From the NCBI GenBank assembly GCA_003563915.1, contig PWTE01000094.1:1-58603 (forward strand): a DNA stretch of 58,603 bases, written 5' to 3'. The stretch comes from Nitriliruptoraceae bacterium (GTDB taxonomy: Bacteria; Actinomycetota; Nitriliruptoria; Nitriliruptorales; Nitriliruptoraceae). The position numbers and the translations under genes are program-made. The notes under the pieces were generated by a model. The model saw only the letters and a list, made by a program, of their open reading frames with translations, was not told the DNA's origin and searched no databases. Below, in pieces: positions 44,803-52,197 of the stretch. Position 1 is the first letter of the stretch. Every line of letters begins with the position of its first letter.

Positions 44803-45582
44803 GTGCGCGTCGGGGTCGTCGGAGCAGTAGGTCGCATGGGCAGCGAGGTCTGCCGCGCCATCGCCGCGACCGACGATCTGGAGCTGGTCGCCGGGGTCGA
44901 TCCGTCCCATGCCGGTGAGCTGCTGCGGGAACTCGTCGGTATCGACAGCGACCTGGTGGTCGCCGAAGCGCTGGACGCGCTCGCCGATGCCGGCTGCGAC
45001 GTCGCCGTGGAGTTCACCGGGCCGACCAGCGTGGGCGCCAACCTCGTGACGCTGCTCGAGCGCGGTATCCACGCGGTCGTGGGCGCGACGGGGATCGACG
45101 ACGCCGATCTCACCCGTGCTCGCGAGCTCGCGGCGAGCGGCACGGCCAACGCGCTCATCGCTCCGAACTTCGCCATCGGGGCCGTGCTCATGATGCGCTT
45201 CGCTGCGGATGCCGCGCGCCACCTCCCGCACGCCGAGGTCATCGAACTCCACCACGACCGCAAGGTCGATGCGCCATCGGGGACGGCTCTGCGCACGGCT
45301 GAGCTGATCGCGCAGACGCGCGACCACGTGCCCGATGCCCCTGCGGGTGACGACCGTCACCCGGGGGCGCGCGGTGCGATCCACGCCGATGTCCGGATCC
45401 ACAGCGTCCGCCTCCCAGGGCTCGTGGCTCACCAGGAGGTCGTACTCGGTGGCACGGGCCAGACCCTGACGATCCGCCACGACTCGCTGGACCGCACCTC
45501 CTTCATGCCGGGGGTCCTCCTCGCCTGCCGCCAGGTCCCGCAGCTCGACGGCCTGGTCGTCGGCCTCGAACACCTGCTCTGA
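44803..45582 (+). CDS. dapB: 4-hydroxy-tetrahydrodipicolinate reductase
   Basis: DapB (259 aa) reduces the DapA product in the lysine/diaminopimelate pathway with NAD(P)H. The N-terminal motif is VGVVGAVGRMGSEVCRAI, with FTGPTSVGANL, VVGATGI and APNFAIGAVLMMRFA. The catalytic ELHHDRKVDAPSGTALRTAE block and HSVRLPGLVAHQEVVLGGTGQTLTIRHD complete it. GAGGAG precedes the GTG by 6 nt. dapA is about 10 kb downstream, so the pathway genes are split across the cluster. Confidence 0.97.
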   Translation: MRVGVVGAVGRMGSEVCRAIAATDDLELVAGVDPSHAGELLRELVGIDSDLVVAEALDALADAGCDVAVEFTGPTSVGANLVTLLERGIHAVVGATGIDDADLTRARELAASGTANALIAPNFAIGAVLMMRFAADAARHLPHAEVIELHHDRKVDAPSGTALRTAELIAQTRDHVPDAPAGDDRHPGARGAIHADVRIHSVRLPGLVAHQEVVLGGTGQTLTIRHDSLDRTSFMPGVLLACRQVPQLDGLVVGLEHLL

Positions 45583-45608
45583 CGCCAGCACCCGCGCGGG
45601 AGGCCCCG

Positions 45609-46352
45609 ATGGGAACGATCGCCAGCTATCACCACAAGGGTGGGGTGGGTAAGACCACGACCGCCGTCGCGCTGGCGGCCCACGCCGCCGCCGGCGGACA
45701 TCGCACCCTGCTCTGGGACCTGGACCCGCAGGGAGCGGCGACCCGGTTGGTCGTCGCCGATCGTGGGCTGGATGGTGGGATCGAGGCGTTGATCCGCGGG
45801 GGGCGCGCGTTGATCGACCACGCGATCGCAACCGCCCACGACGGTCTCGAGCTGATCCCCGCCGATCCGTCGCTGCGCACCCTCGATCGCCACGTATCTG
45901 CCGACGACGGGGGAGAGGACCGACTCCGTGCCGCGGTCGAGGTCGGCCGTGAGCGCTACGACGTCGTCGTGCTCGACTGCCCGCCATCCGTCTCCGCTAC
46001 GGCAGCCGCCGTGTTGCGCGCGGCCGACCTGGTCGTCGTGCCGCTCACCGCCGGTCCGCTCGCGTGGTCCGCCTACGCCGACCTCTACGCCGAGGTGGAG
46101 GGGATGACGGAGCGGCGGCCGGAGATCCTGGCCTTCCTGACGATGGTCGATCGCCGGAAGAGCCTGCACCGCGACCTGGTGGATGACGAGGAGGAGCCGT
46201 CGGAGGGTTTCAGCCGCGTGCGCGTCCCCACCGACAGCCGCGTCGAGCGCATGGCGCTGGACGAGCACCCGCTCCGGGCGGTACTGACGGGCCGCGCCGG
46301 TCACGCCTACGCCGAACTGTGGCAGGAGGCGGCCGGCCTGCTGGCACGGTGA
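45609..46352 (+). CDS. ParA/Soj-like ATPase (orphan)
   Basis: A 247-aa ParA-type ATPase with the deviant Walker A KGGVGKTT near the N-terminus (YHHKGGVGKTTTAVALA), LLWDLDPQGAATRL, and the Walker B-like VVLDCPPSVSATAAAVLRAADLVVVPLT. Such ATPases position DNA or protein cargo. No ParB or parS-like site is nearby, so it is an orphan and probably not the chromosomal partition ParA. It starts 26 nt after dapB and is convergent with rnz. Confidence 0.88.
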   Translation: MGTIASYHHKGGVGKTTTAVALAAHAAAGGHRTLLWDLDPQGAATRLVVADRGLDGGIEALIRGGRALIDHAIATAHDGLELIPADPSLRTLDRHVSADDGGEDRLRAAVEVGRERYDVVVLDCPPSVSATAAAVLRAADLVVVPLTAGPLAWSAYADLYAEVEGMTERRPEILAFLTMVDRRKSLHRDLVDDEEEPSEGFSRVRVPTDSRVERMALDEHPLRAVLTGRAGHAYAELWQEAAGLLAR

Positions 46353-46367
46353 CCGGGTATCTCGCGC

Positions 46368-47282
46368 TCACGCGCGGCTGGGAAGCGCGACCCGCTGGAG
46401 GTCGCTCGCGACCACCAGATCGAGGTCCGGGGCGGCAGCCCGAGCTTCCTCGAGGTGGCCCGTCAGATCGGGGTAGCGCTGCGAGAAGTGGGTGAGCACC
46501 ACCCGACGTGCGCCGGCGTCTCGGCCGAGCTCCGCAGCCTGGGCTGCGGTCAGGTGACCCGCCTCCTCGGCCAGATCGCGTTCGGAGGTCAGGAAGGTGG
46601 CCTCCACCACCAGCAGGTCCACCGCCGCGGCGAGTTCCAGAGCTCCGTCGCACCAGCGCGTGTCCATCACGAACGCGACGTGCTGCCCGGGGCGTGGGAC
46701 GGTCACCTGCTCGACGTGGATCCGACGACCGGCGAGGGTGATCGACCCGGTCGCGAGCAGCTCCGACCGAGCGGCGCCGTGGATGCCGAGTTCGGCGGCG
46801 CGATCCGGGAGGAGCCGGCGTCCGTCGGGCTCCTCGAGCCGCCAGCCCAGCGTCGGGACCGCGTGCGAGAGCGCCGCAGCGCGCAGCCGCAGGTCGCCGT
46901 CGATGTGGACGGGGCCCGGTTCGGCGGCCTGCAGGGTGACCGGCGTCACCTCCTCGAAGGGCGTGGCGTACCGCAGACGCTCGATGTAGGGACCAGCTGC
47001 CGTGGGGTAGTGGACCTCGATCGGTGCGGCCCGGCCGTCGAGGGAGCAGCGCTGGAGCACGCCTGGCAGGCCGAGGCAGTGGTCCCCGTGGGCGTGCGTG
47101 ATGCAGATGCGAGACAACGACGAGGCGGAGACCCCCGCGTGGATGAGCTGGCGTTGGGTGCCTTCACCCGGATCGAAGAGCACCACCTCGTCATCGAAGC
47201 GGAGGAGCGCCGCGTGGTGGGCACGATCGCGTGTCGGCACCTGGCTAGCGGTGCCCAGAACGACGAGTTCGCGCGATGACAC
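46368..47282 (-). CDS. rnz: Ribonuclease Z
   Basis: RNase Z (304 aa) is the MBL-fold endonuclease that trims the 3' end of tRNA precursors. It opens RELVVLGTASQVPTRDRAHHAALLRFDDEVVLFDPGEGTQRQL and has THAHGDHCLGLPGVLQRCSLDG (HxHxDH). HAVPTLGWRLEEPDGRRLLPD, VVEATFLTSERDLAEEAGHLTAAQAAELG and VLTHFSQRY follow, the order of the bacterial family. The GTG was chosen because homologues begin there and GAGAGG precedes it. An ATG at 47312 would add 10 residues. It is divergent from the PPR-type gene. Confidence 0.94.
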   Translation of the reverse strand: MSSRELVVLGTASQVPTRDRAHHAALLRFDDEVVLFDPGEGTQRQLIHAGVSASSLSRICITHAHGDHCLGLPGVLQRCSLDGRAAPIEVHYPTAAGPYIERLRYATPFEEVTPVTLQAAEPGPVHIDGDLRLRAAALSHAVPTLGWRLEEPDGRRLLPDRAAELGIHGAARSELLATGSITLAGRRIHVEQVTVPRPGQHVAFVMDTRWCDGALELAAAVDLLVVEATFLTSERDLAEEAGHLTAAQAAELGRDAGARRVVLTHFSQRYPDLTGHLEEARAAAPDLDLVVASDLQRVALPSRA

Positions 47283-47408
47283 GGGGGCAGGCCTCTCGAG
47301 ACTCGGCGACATAGGCGGGGTGCCGGCAGCGACGCGGGAACCTCCGGCCGCGACGACGCTAGCGGCAGCCGGTACCGTCTCACCGCGGTCGACGGCCGGC
47401 CGCCCACC

Positions 47409-47431
47409 GGTGTACGTGGGAGCGGTACACC
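47409..47431. promoter_or_regulatory. Inverted repeat between rnz and the PPR-type gene
   Basis: GGTGTAC and GTACACC form a 7-bp inverted repeat with a 9-bp spacer inside the 216-bp divergent intergenic region. It could be an operator shared by both genes or a leader hairpin. Confidence 0.35.
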
Positions 47432-47498
47432 AGCCCGCGCTCGGCACGTGGACGCGTCCGTGCTCCACGCCCTGAGGGCGGCACGGAGGGACGCGACC

Positions 47499-49310
47499 AT
47501 GAGCGATGGGGTGCACGGATCCGATCAGGCCACCGGGACCAGCGAGCCAGACGAGGGCGAGCCGACGACGCCGGGTCCTACGCCCCCACCCCCGGGCGCC
47601 GAGGCAGGGGCTGAGCAAGGGCCGGCCGCCTCCGAGCCTCCTCCGGACGATCGGTACAGCGAGGCGCTCCGTCGGTTCTCCGGCGACCTGCGGATGGTCA
47701 AGCAGGTGTTCGCCTCGATGCAGCAGCGTGGCGTCACCGTCGAGCCACACCACTGGCACCTGCTGCTCAAGACCCACCTGGACGGTCGTGACCTCCAGGG
47801 AGCGCGCGAGATCCTGGGCCAGATGGCTACGGCGGGGGTCGAGGTCGACACCGACGTCCGCTGGCAGGTCGCGGTCGCCACCGGTCGGGCGGGCCGGACC
47901 TCGGAGGCGCTGGAACTCCTGGACGTGTTGCACCAGGAGGGGCACGAACCACCGCCGGCACGGGCGCCCGCGGTCCTAGCCGTCTACCTCGCCGCTCAGC
48001 GGTTCCGCGCCGCCCGAGCGGTGCTCCGTCAGATGACCCAACGCGGTGAGGCGGCCAAGGATGCGGAGTACGAGGCGCTCCTGAGGGACTGCCTCGATCG
48101 GCGCGCCATCAAGGACACGCGAGCGGTCATCGACCTGATGCTCCAGGTCGGTCGGGCCCCCGACCCGAAACTCGCCTCCGAGCTGGTCGCGATGATCGCG
48201 CGAGCCGGACACACCGACCGTGCGATCGGGCTGCTCGACCAGCTCCGTGAGGCAGGGATCGACCTCCCCGGTGACGTCCACACCGAACTGCTGCTGGCGC
48301 ACGCGAAGGCCGGCGACGCGGCTGCGGCCGAAGCTGCGCTGGAGGCGATGCGCGCGGACGGGACCGAACCCACGAGCTTCCACCACAACGCCGTGCTCCA
48401 GGCGCGGGTCGCGGCCAAGGATGTCGACGGTGCCTGGGCGACGGCACTGAGCCTGGCAGCGAACGGCCGCATCCCGACCGGAGAGAACCTGGACGGGTTG
48501 ATCGACCTCAGCCTGGCGTCGAAGCGGCTGGCGGCTGCCAGCGGCGTCCTCGACTGGATGTTGATCCTGGGCGTGCCGATACCGCCACAGCGTGCCGCAG
48601 ACGTGCTGACCGGGCACCTGAAGGCCGGGGAGCTCGAGGTCGCCCTCGGGCTGTTCAAGGTCATGGCGGCGGCCGGCGTGCCGATCGATCGCCGGGCCGC
48701 CCGCGACATCGTGGAGCGGCTCATCAAGGCCAAACGGCTGGACGAAGCCCGGATCATGCTCGAGCAGCTGCGCGTCACCGGAACGCTCACCCACGGGCGA
48801 CACTACGGCTCGCTGCTCACGGCGCTGGTCGCGGCCAAGCGGACCGACGACGCCATCGCCCTGATCCAGCACATGCTCGAGCACGCGATCTCGCCGACCA
48901 GCGCTGACGCGTCCAAGCTCGTGGGAGGGATCATCCGCAACGGGCGACTGGACGTCGCCGCGGCGCTGATCGCCGGGTTGCAGGCGGCGAAGGTGCCGGT
49001 CGACGAGCCGACCTACCGGGAGCTGATGTGGGCCTACGCGAAGAAGGGGCAGCACGAGCCTGCCAAGGCCGTGTTCGACCAGATGGTCGCCGCCGGCATC
49101 ACCCCCGATGAGCGGCACACGAAGGCGCTGGAGTGGGCATCTGGCGAGACGAAACGACGCCTTCCCGACGACGGCGACGGAGAACCCGGCGATCCGGTCG
49201 CTACCGACACGCCAGCAGTGCAGCCACCCACCGAGGGGTCTGCGCCGGCCGAGGGGTCTGCGTCGGCCGAGGCGCCTGATGGCGAGGTGGCTGAGCGTCC
49301 GGAGGACTGA
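47499..49310 (+). CDS. PPR-type tandem repeat protein
   Basis: A 603-aa protein built on tandem helix-turn-helix repeats of the pentatricopeptide (PPR) type. After a Pro/Gly/Glu-rich N-terminal tail of ~50 residues and a partial repeat, 13 contiguous repeats of exactly 35 residues run from residue 78 to 532. A partial one (GITPDERHTKALEWASG) follows. Typical units are GRAPDPKLASELVAMIARAG and KVPVDEPTYRELMWAYAKKG. The register, the A..A..L pattern and the G-x-x-P-D/T turn fit PPR better than TPR. PPR proteins are mostly eukaryotic organellar RNA binders. The residues that read bases in the plant code are not conserved here. No signal peptide is seen, so it is probably cytoplasmic. GGAGGG precedes the ATG. 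It is divergent from rnz. Confidence 0.88.
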   Translation: MSDGVHGSDQATGTSEPDEGEPTTPGPTPPPPGAEAGAEQGPAASEPPPDDRYSEALRRFSGDLRMVKQVFASMQQRGVTVEPHHWHLLLKTHLDGRDLQGAREILGQMATAGVEVDTDVRWQVAVATGRAGRTSEALELLDVLHQEGHEPPPARAPAVLAVYLAAQRFRAARAVLRQMTQRGEAAKDAEYEALLRDCLDRRAIKDTRAVIDLMLQVGRAPDPKLASELVAMIARAGHTDRAIGLLDQLREAGIDLPGDVHTELLLAHAKAGDAAAAEAALEAMRADGTEPTSFHHNAVLQARVAAKDVDGAWATALSLAANGRIPTGENLDGLIDLSLASKRLAAASGVLDWMLILGVPIPPQRAADVLTGHLKAGELEVALGLFKVMAAAGVPIDRRAARDIVERLIKAKRLDEARIMLEQLRVTGTLTHGRHYGSLLTALVAAKRTDDAIALIQHMLEHAISPTSADASKLVGGIIRNGRLDVAAALIAGLQAAKVPVDEPTYRELMWAYAKKGQHEPAKAVFDQMVAAGITPDERHTKALEWASGETKRRLPDDGDGEPGDPVATDTPAVQPPTEGSAPAEGSASAEAPDGEVAERPED

Positions 49311-49328
49311 GGGGCGCAGCCGGCGGTG

Positions 49329-51206
49329 TCAGGCCTGCCCAGCGGCGTCGCTGACGAGCTGGGTCCGAGCCAGGTCGGCGTAGAGCCGGCCTCGGGCGAT
49401 GAGCTCCCGGTGGGTGCCGCGCTCGACGATCCGGCCGCGGTCGAGCACGACGATCAGGTCGGCGTCCACGACCGTCGACAGGCGGTGGGCGATGACCAGG
49501 CTCGTCCGTCCCTCCAGGGTCTCGGCGAGTGCCGCTTGGACGAGCCGTTCGGATCCGGTGTCGAGGTGTGCCGTCGCCTCGTCGAGGATCACGACCGCCG
49601 GATCCTTGAGCAGCACGCGAGCGATCGACAGCCGCTGCTTCTCGCCGCCAGACAACCGGTAGCCCCGCTCACCGACGATCGTGTCGTAGCCGTCCGGGAG
49701 CCGTTCGATCAGGTCGTGGATCCGTGCCGCGCGTGCCGCAGCCACCAGCTCTTCGTCGGTGGCGTCGAGCCGTGCGTAACGCAGGTTCGTCGCGATGGAG
49801 TCGTGGAACAGGTGCGGGTCCTGGCTCACCACACCGATGGCGTCGGCGAGCGAGTCCAGGGTCAGGTCGCGCACGTCGTGCCCGTCGAACAGGACACGGC
49901 CCTCGGTGACGTCGTAGAGCCGCGACACGAGCGACGACAGGGTCGACTTGCCGGCGCCGGACGGGCCGACGATCGCCACCATCGTCCCAGGTGGGACGTC
50001 CAGATCGATGTCCTGCAGGATCCAGTCCGAAGCGTCCTCGCCGTGTTCGGAACGGGGCCCCTCTAGCGACGCGAGGGCCGACGCCCCCGCGGCGGGGTAG
50101 CGGAAGCTCACGTGGTCGAAGCGGACATGGCCGTGCGGGTCGGTGAGCTCGATCGCGTCGTCCTTCTCGGCGATCGGGACGGGCAGGTCGAGGACCTCGA
50201 AGACGCGCTCGAAGCTGACCAGGGCGGTCATGAGATCGACGCGCGCGTTCGACAGCTGGGCCAAGGGTCCGTAGAGCTGGGTGACCAGCAGACCGAGGGC
50301 TACGACGTCACCCACCTCGAGTTGACCGTCGATCACGATCAGGCCGCCGATCAGGTAGACGAGACCGGTCGCGACCGCGCCGACGAAGCCGAGTGCGGCG
50401 AACAGCGCGCGCCCCGTCAGCGCCTGCTTGACCCCCAGGGAGGCCACCCGCTCGGCACGGTCGTGGAACGCCGCGACCTCGCGGTCCAGGCGCCCGAACA
50501 GTTTCACGAGCAACGCGCCGGCGACGTGGAACCGCTCGGTCATGACGGTGTTCATCTCGGCGTTGACGCCCATGGCCTCACGGGAGAGCACCTGCAGGCG
50601 TCGGCCGACGATCCGTGCGGGGATGATGAACAGGGGCAGGAGGGCGATCGCGATCAGCGTGACACGCCAGTCCAGGACGAACATCGTGATCAGGGTCACC
50701 GTCACACTGATGAGGTTGTCGACGATGCCACCCAAGGTGCCGGTCAGCGCACGTTGCGCCCCGATGACGTCGTTGTTCAGCCGGGTGATGAGCGCACCGG
50801 TCTGCGTCCGGGTGAAGAAGGCGATCGGCATCGCCTGGACGTGCCGGTAGAGCAGGGTGCGCAGCTCCAGGATGAACCCCTCACCGATCGATGCCGACAG
50901 CCAGCGTTCGACCATGGAGAGGGTGGCCACGGCCACCGCGATCCCGAGCATCGCGGCGAACAGGCCGACGAGCAGCCCCGTGTTGCCGTCCGGGATCGCC
51001 CGGTTGATGATCTCGCGGATCAGCAGGGCCGGGACGACCCCGGCGGCCGAGGTCGCGATGATGATGAGCAGGAAGCCCAGCAACTTGCGGCGGTAGTTGG
51101 TCGTCAGCCCCCAGGCCCGCAGCGCGACCTGGCGGTCGACGCCGCGGCCCTTGAACTGGTCAGGGTCGCCCATCGGGCGCATGGGCATCCCGCCGTGTCC
51201 TCGCAC
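49329..51206 (-). CDS. ABC exporter, fused permease-ATPase (MsbA/multidrug type)
   Basis: A 625-aa half-transporter. The N-terminal six-helix membrane domain (about residues 40-340) includes ALLIREIINRAIPDG and QAMPIAFFTRTQTGALITRLNNDV. The ATPase domain has Walker A GPSGAGKST, the Q-loop SQDPHLFHDSI, signature LSGGEKQR, Walker B AVVILDEATAHLD and the H-loop IAHRLST. It would export lipids, peptides or drugs as a homodimer. The substrate is unknown. The GTG start is preceded by GAGGAG. It is convergent with the PPR-type gene and divergent from the SGNH hydrolase gene. Confidence 0.95.
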   Translation of the reverse strand: MRGHGGMPMRPMGDPDQFKGRGVDRQVALRAWGLTTNYRRKLLGFLLIIIATSAAGVVPALLIREIINRAIPDGNTGLLVGLFAAMLGIAVAVATLSMVERWLSASIGEGFILELRTLLYRHVQAMPIAFFTRTQTGALITRLNNDVIGAQRALTGTLGGIVDNLISVTVTLITMFVLDWRVTLIAIALLPLFIIPARIVGRRLQVLSREAMGVNAEMNTVMTERFHVAGALLVKLFGRLDREVAAFHDRAERVASLGVKQALTGRALFAALGFVGAVATGLVYLIGGLIVIDGQLEVGDVVALGLLVTQLYGPLAQLSNARVDLMTALVSFERVFEVLDLPVPIAEKDDAIELTDPHGHVRFDHVSFRYPAAGASALASLEGPRSEHGEDASDWILQDIDLDVPPGTMVAIVGPSGAGKSTLSSLVSRLYDVTEGRVLFDGHDVRDLTLDSLADAIGVVSQDPHLFHDSIATNLRYARLDATDEELVAAARAARIHDLIERLPDGYDTIVGERGYRLSGGEKQRLSIARVLLKDPAVVILDEATAHLDTGSERLVQAALAETLEGRTSLVIAHRLSTVVDADLIVVLDRGRIVERGTHRELIARGRLYADLARTQLVSDAAGQA

Positions 51207-51311
51207 GCTCGCTCCTCGCTAGGTCTGCGCTCCGTGTGATCGTCTATCGGGCTCGGCAGGGATGGGGGTCCCTCGGTCGCGCTTGGGTGTGCCGAACGCG
51301 GTCTCAGGTCG

Positions 51312-51317
51312 TAGCCT
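51312..51317 (+). promoter_or_regulatory. -10 element of the SGNH hydrolase gene
   Basis: TAGCCT ends 8 nt before the ATG with no ribosome binding site between, again suggesting a leaderless or nearly leaderless transcript. Confidence 0.35.
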
Positions 51318-51325
51318 GACGGGTC

Positions 51326-52117
51326 ATGGTTCCACGTGCACCTTCGATGCCAACGCGCCGTCTGCCCTGGTCCCTTCCCAGGTCGGCACCGTTCGCGGTC
51401 ACGTCCACGGTGGTGGTCGGCGTCGGGGCGCTCACAGCGTCGTCGCTGCGGGCGGCTGCGCACGTCCGTGACATGCGTGCTCGTGGACGTGAGGTCCCGC
51501 CCCTGGACCACGACCTGGAGCTGGCCGGCGAGGCGCCGCTGCGGCGGATCGCGGTCGTCGGGGACTCCGCTGCCGCGGGCCACGGCCTGCCGGACGCCGA
51601 GGATGCCTGGGCACGCCAGATCGCCCGTGCCCTGCACGCCACCGATGGCCGCGCGACCGAACTGCGCAACGCCGCGGTCGACGGGGCTGACATCCCGTGC
51701 GTGTTGGCCACCCAGGCGCACGTCCTCGACGACGCCGAGGTGGTACTGATCAACGTCGGGGTCAACGACGCCATCCGGCGTCACGGCCCGCGACGGATCG
51801 CACGGGACCTGGACCGGCTCTTGACCGAGGTCCACCGGCGAGCGGACCCGGAGGTCTACGTCCTGCTGCTGACCGCTCCCGACCTGTCGGTCGCGCCGGG
51901 ACTCCCGGCGATCCTGGCACCACCGCTGGCCCTGCTGTGCCGGATGACGGCACGCGTCCAGCGTCGTGTGGCGGCCGCGCACGGCGTCGACACGATCGCC
52001 ATGCCGCGACAGGTGCTGCCACCGGAGGTGTTCGGGGACGATGGATTCCACCCGGGGGTCATCGGGCACCGGCGCATGGCGGCCGCGCTGATCGAGCGCC
52101 TCACCGCGCCCCGTTGA
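51326..52117 (+). CDS. SGNH/GDSL-type hydrolase, membrane-anchored
   Basis: A 263-aa protein with an N-terminal hydrophobic segment (FAVTSTVVVGVGALTASS), probably a signal anchor, followed by an SGNH esterase domain. Block I is VVGDSAAAGHG with the nucleophilic serine, block III is INVGVNDAI with the oxyanion asparagine, and block V is DGFHPGVIGH with the catalytic Asp and His. The substrate cannot be predicted, and cell-envelope esters are likely. It precedes the ThyX-like gene by about 80 nt. Confidence 0.9.
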   Translation: MVPRAPSMPTRRLPWSLPRSAPFAVTSTVVVGVGALTASSLRAAAHVRDMRARGREVPPLDHDLELAGEAPLRRIAVVGDSAAAGHGLPDAEDAWARQIARALHATDGRATELRNAAVDGADIPCVLATQAHVLDDAEVVLINVGVNDAIRRHGPRRIARDLDRLLTEVHRRADPEVYVLLLTAPDLSVAPGLPAILAPPLALLCRMTARVQRRVAAAHGVDTIAMPRQVLPPEVFGDDGFHPGVIGHRRMAAALIERLTAPR

Positions 52118-52197
52118 CGGCACGTCGTCGGGCTGGCCCGGGACTACGCTCACCCGACCCGTTCGATCCGACCTGGACCCAGCACCTCGAGGCTCAC

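Noticed and set aside
51697-52197. In-frame 5' extension of the ThyX-like gene across the SGNH gene
   Set aside because: The extension overlaps the SGNH hydrolase in another frame and is Arg/Pro-rich; the GTG at 52198 and the TACGCT element fit better.
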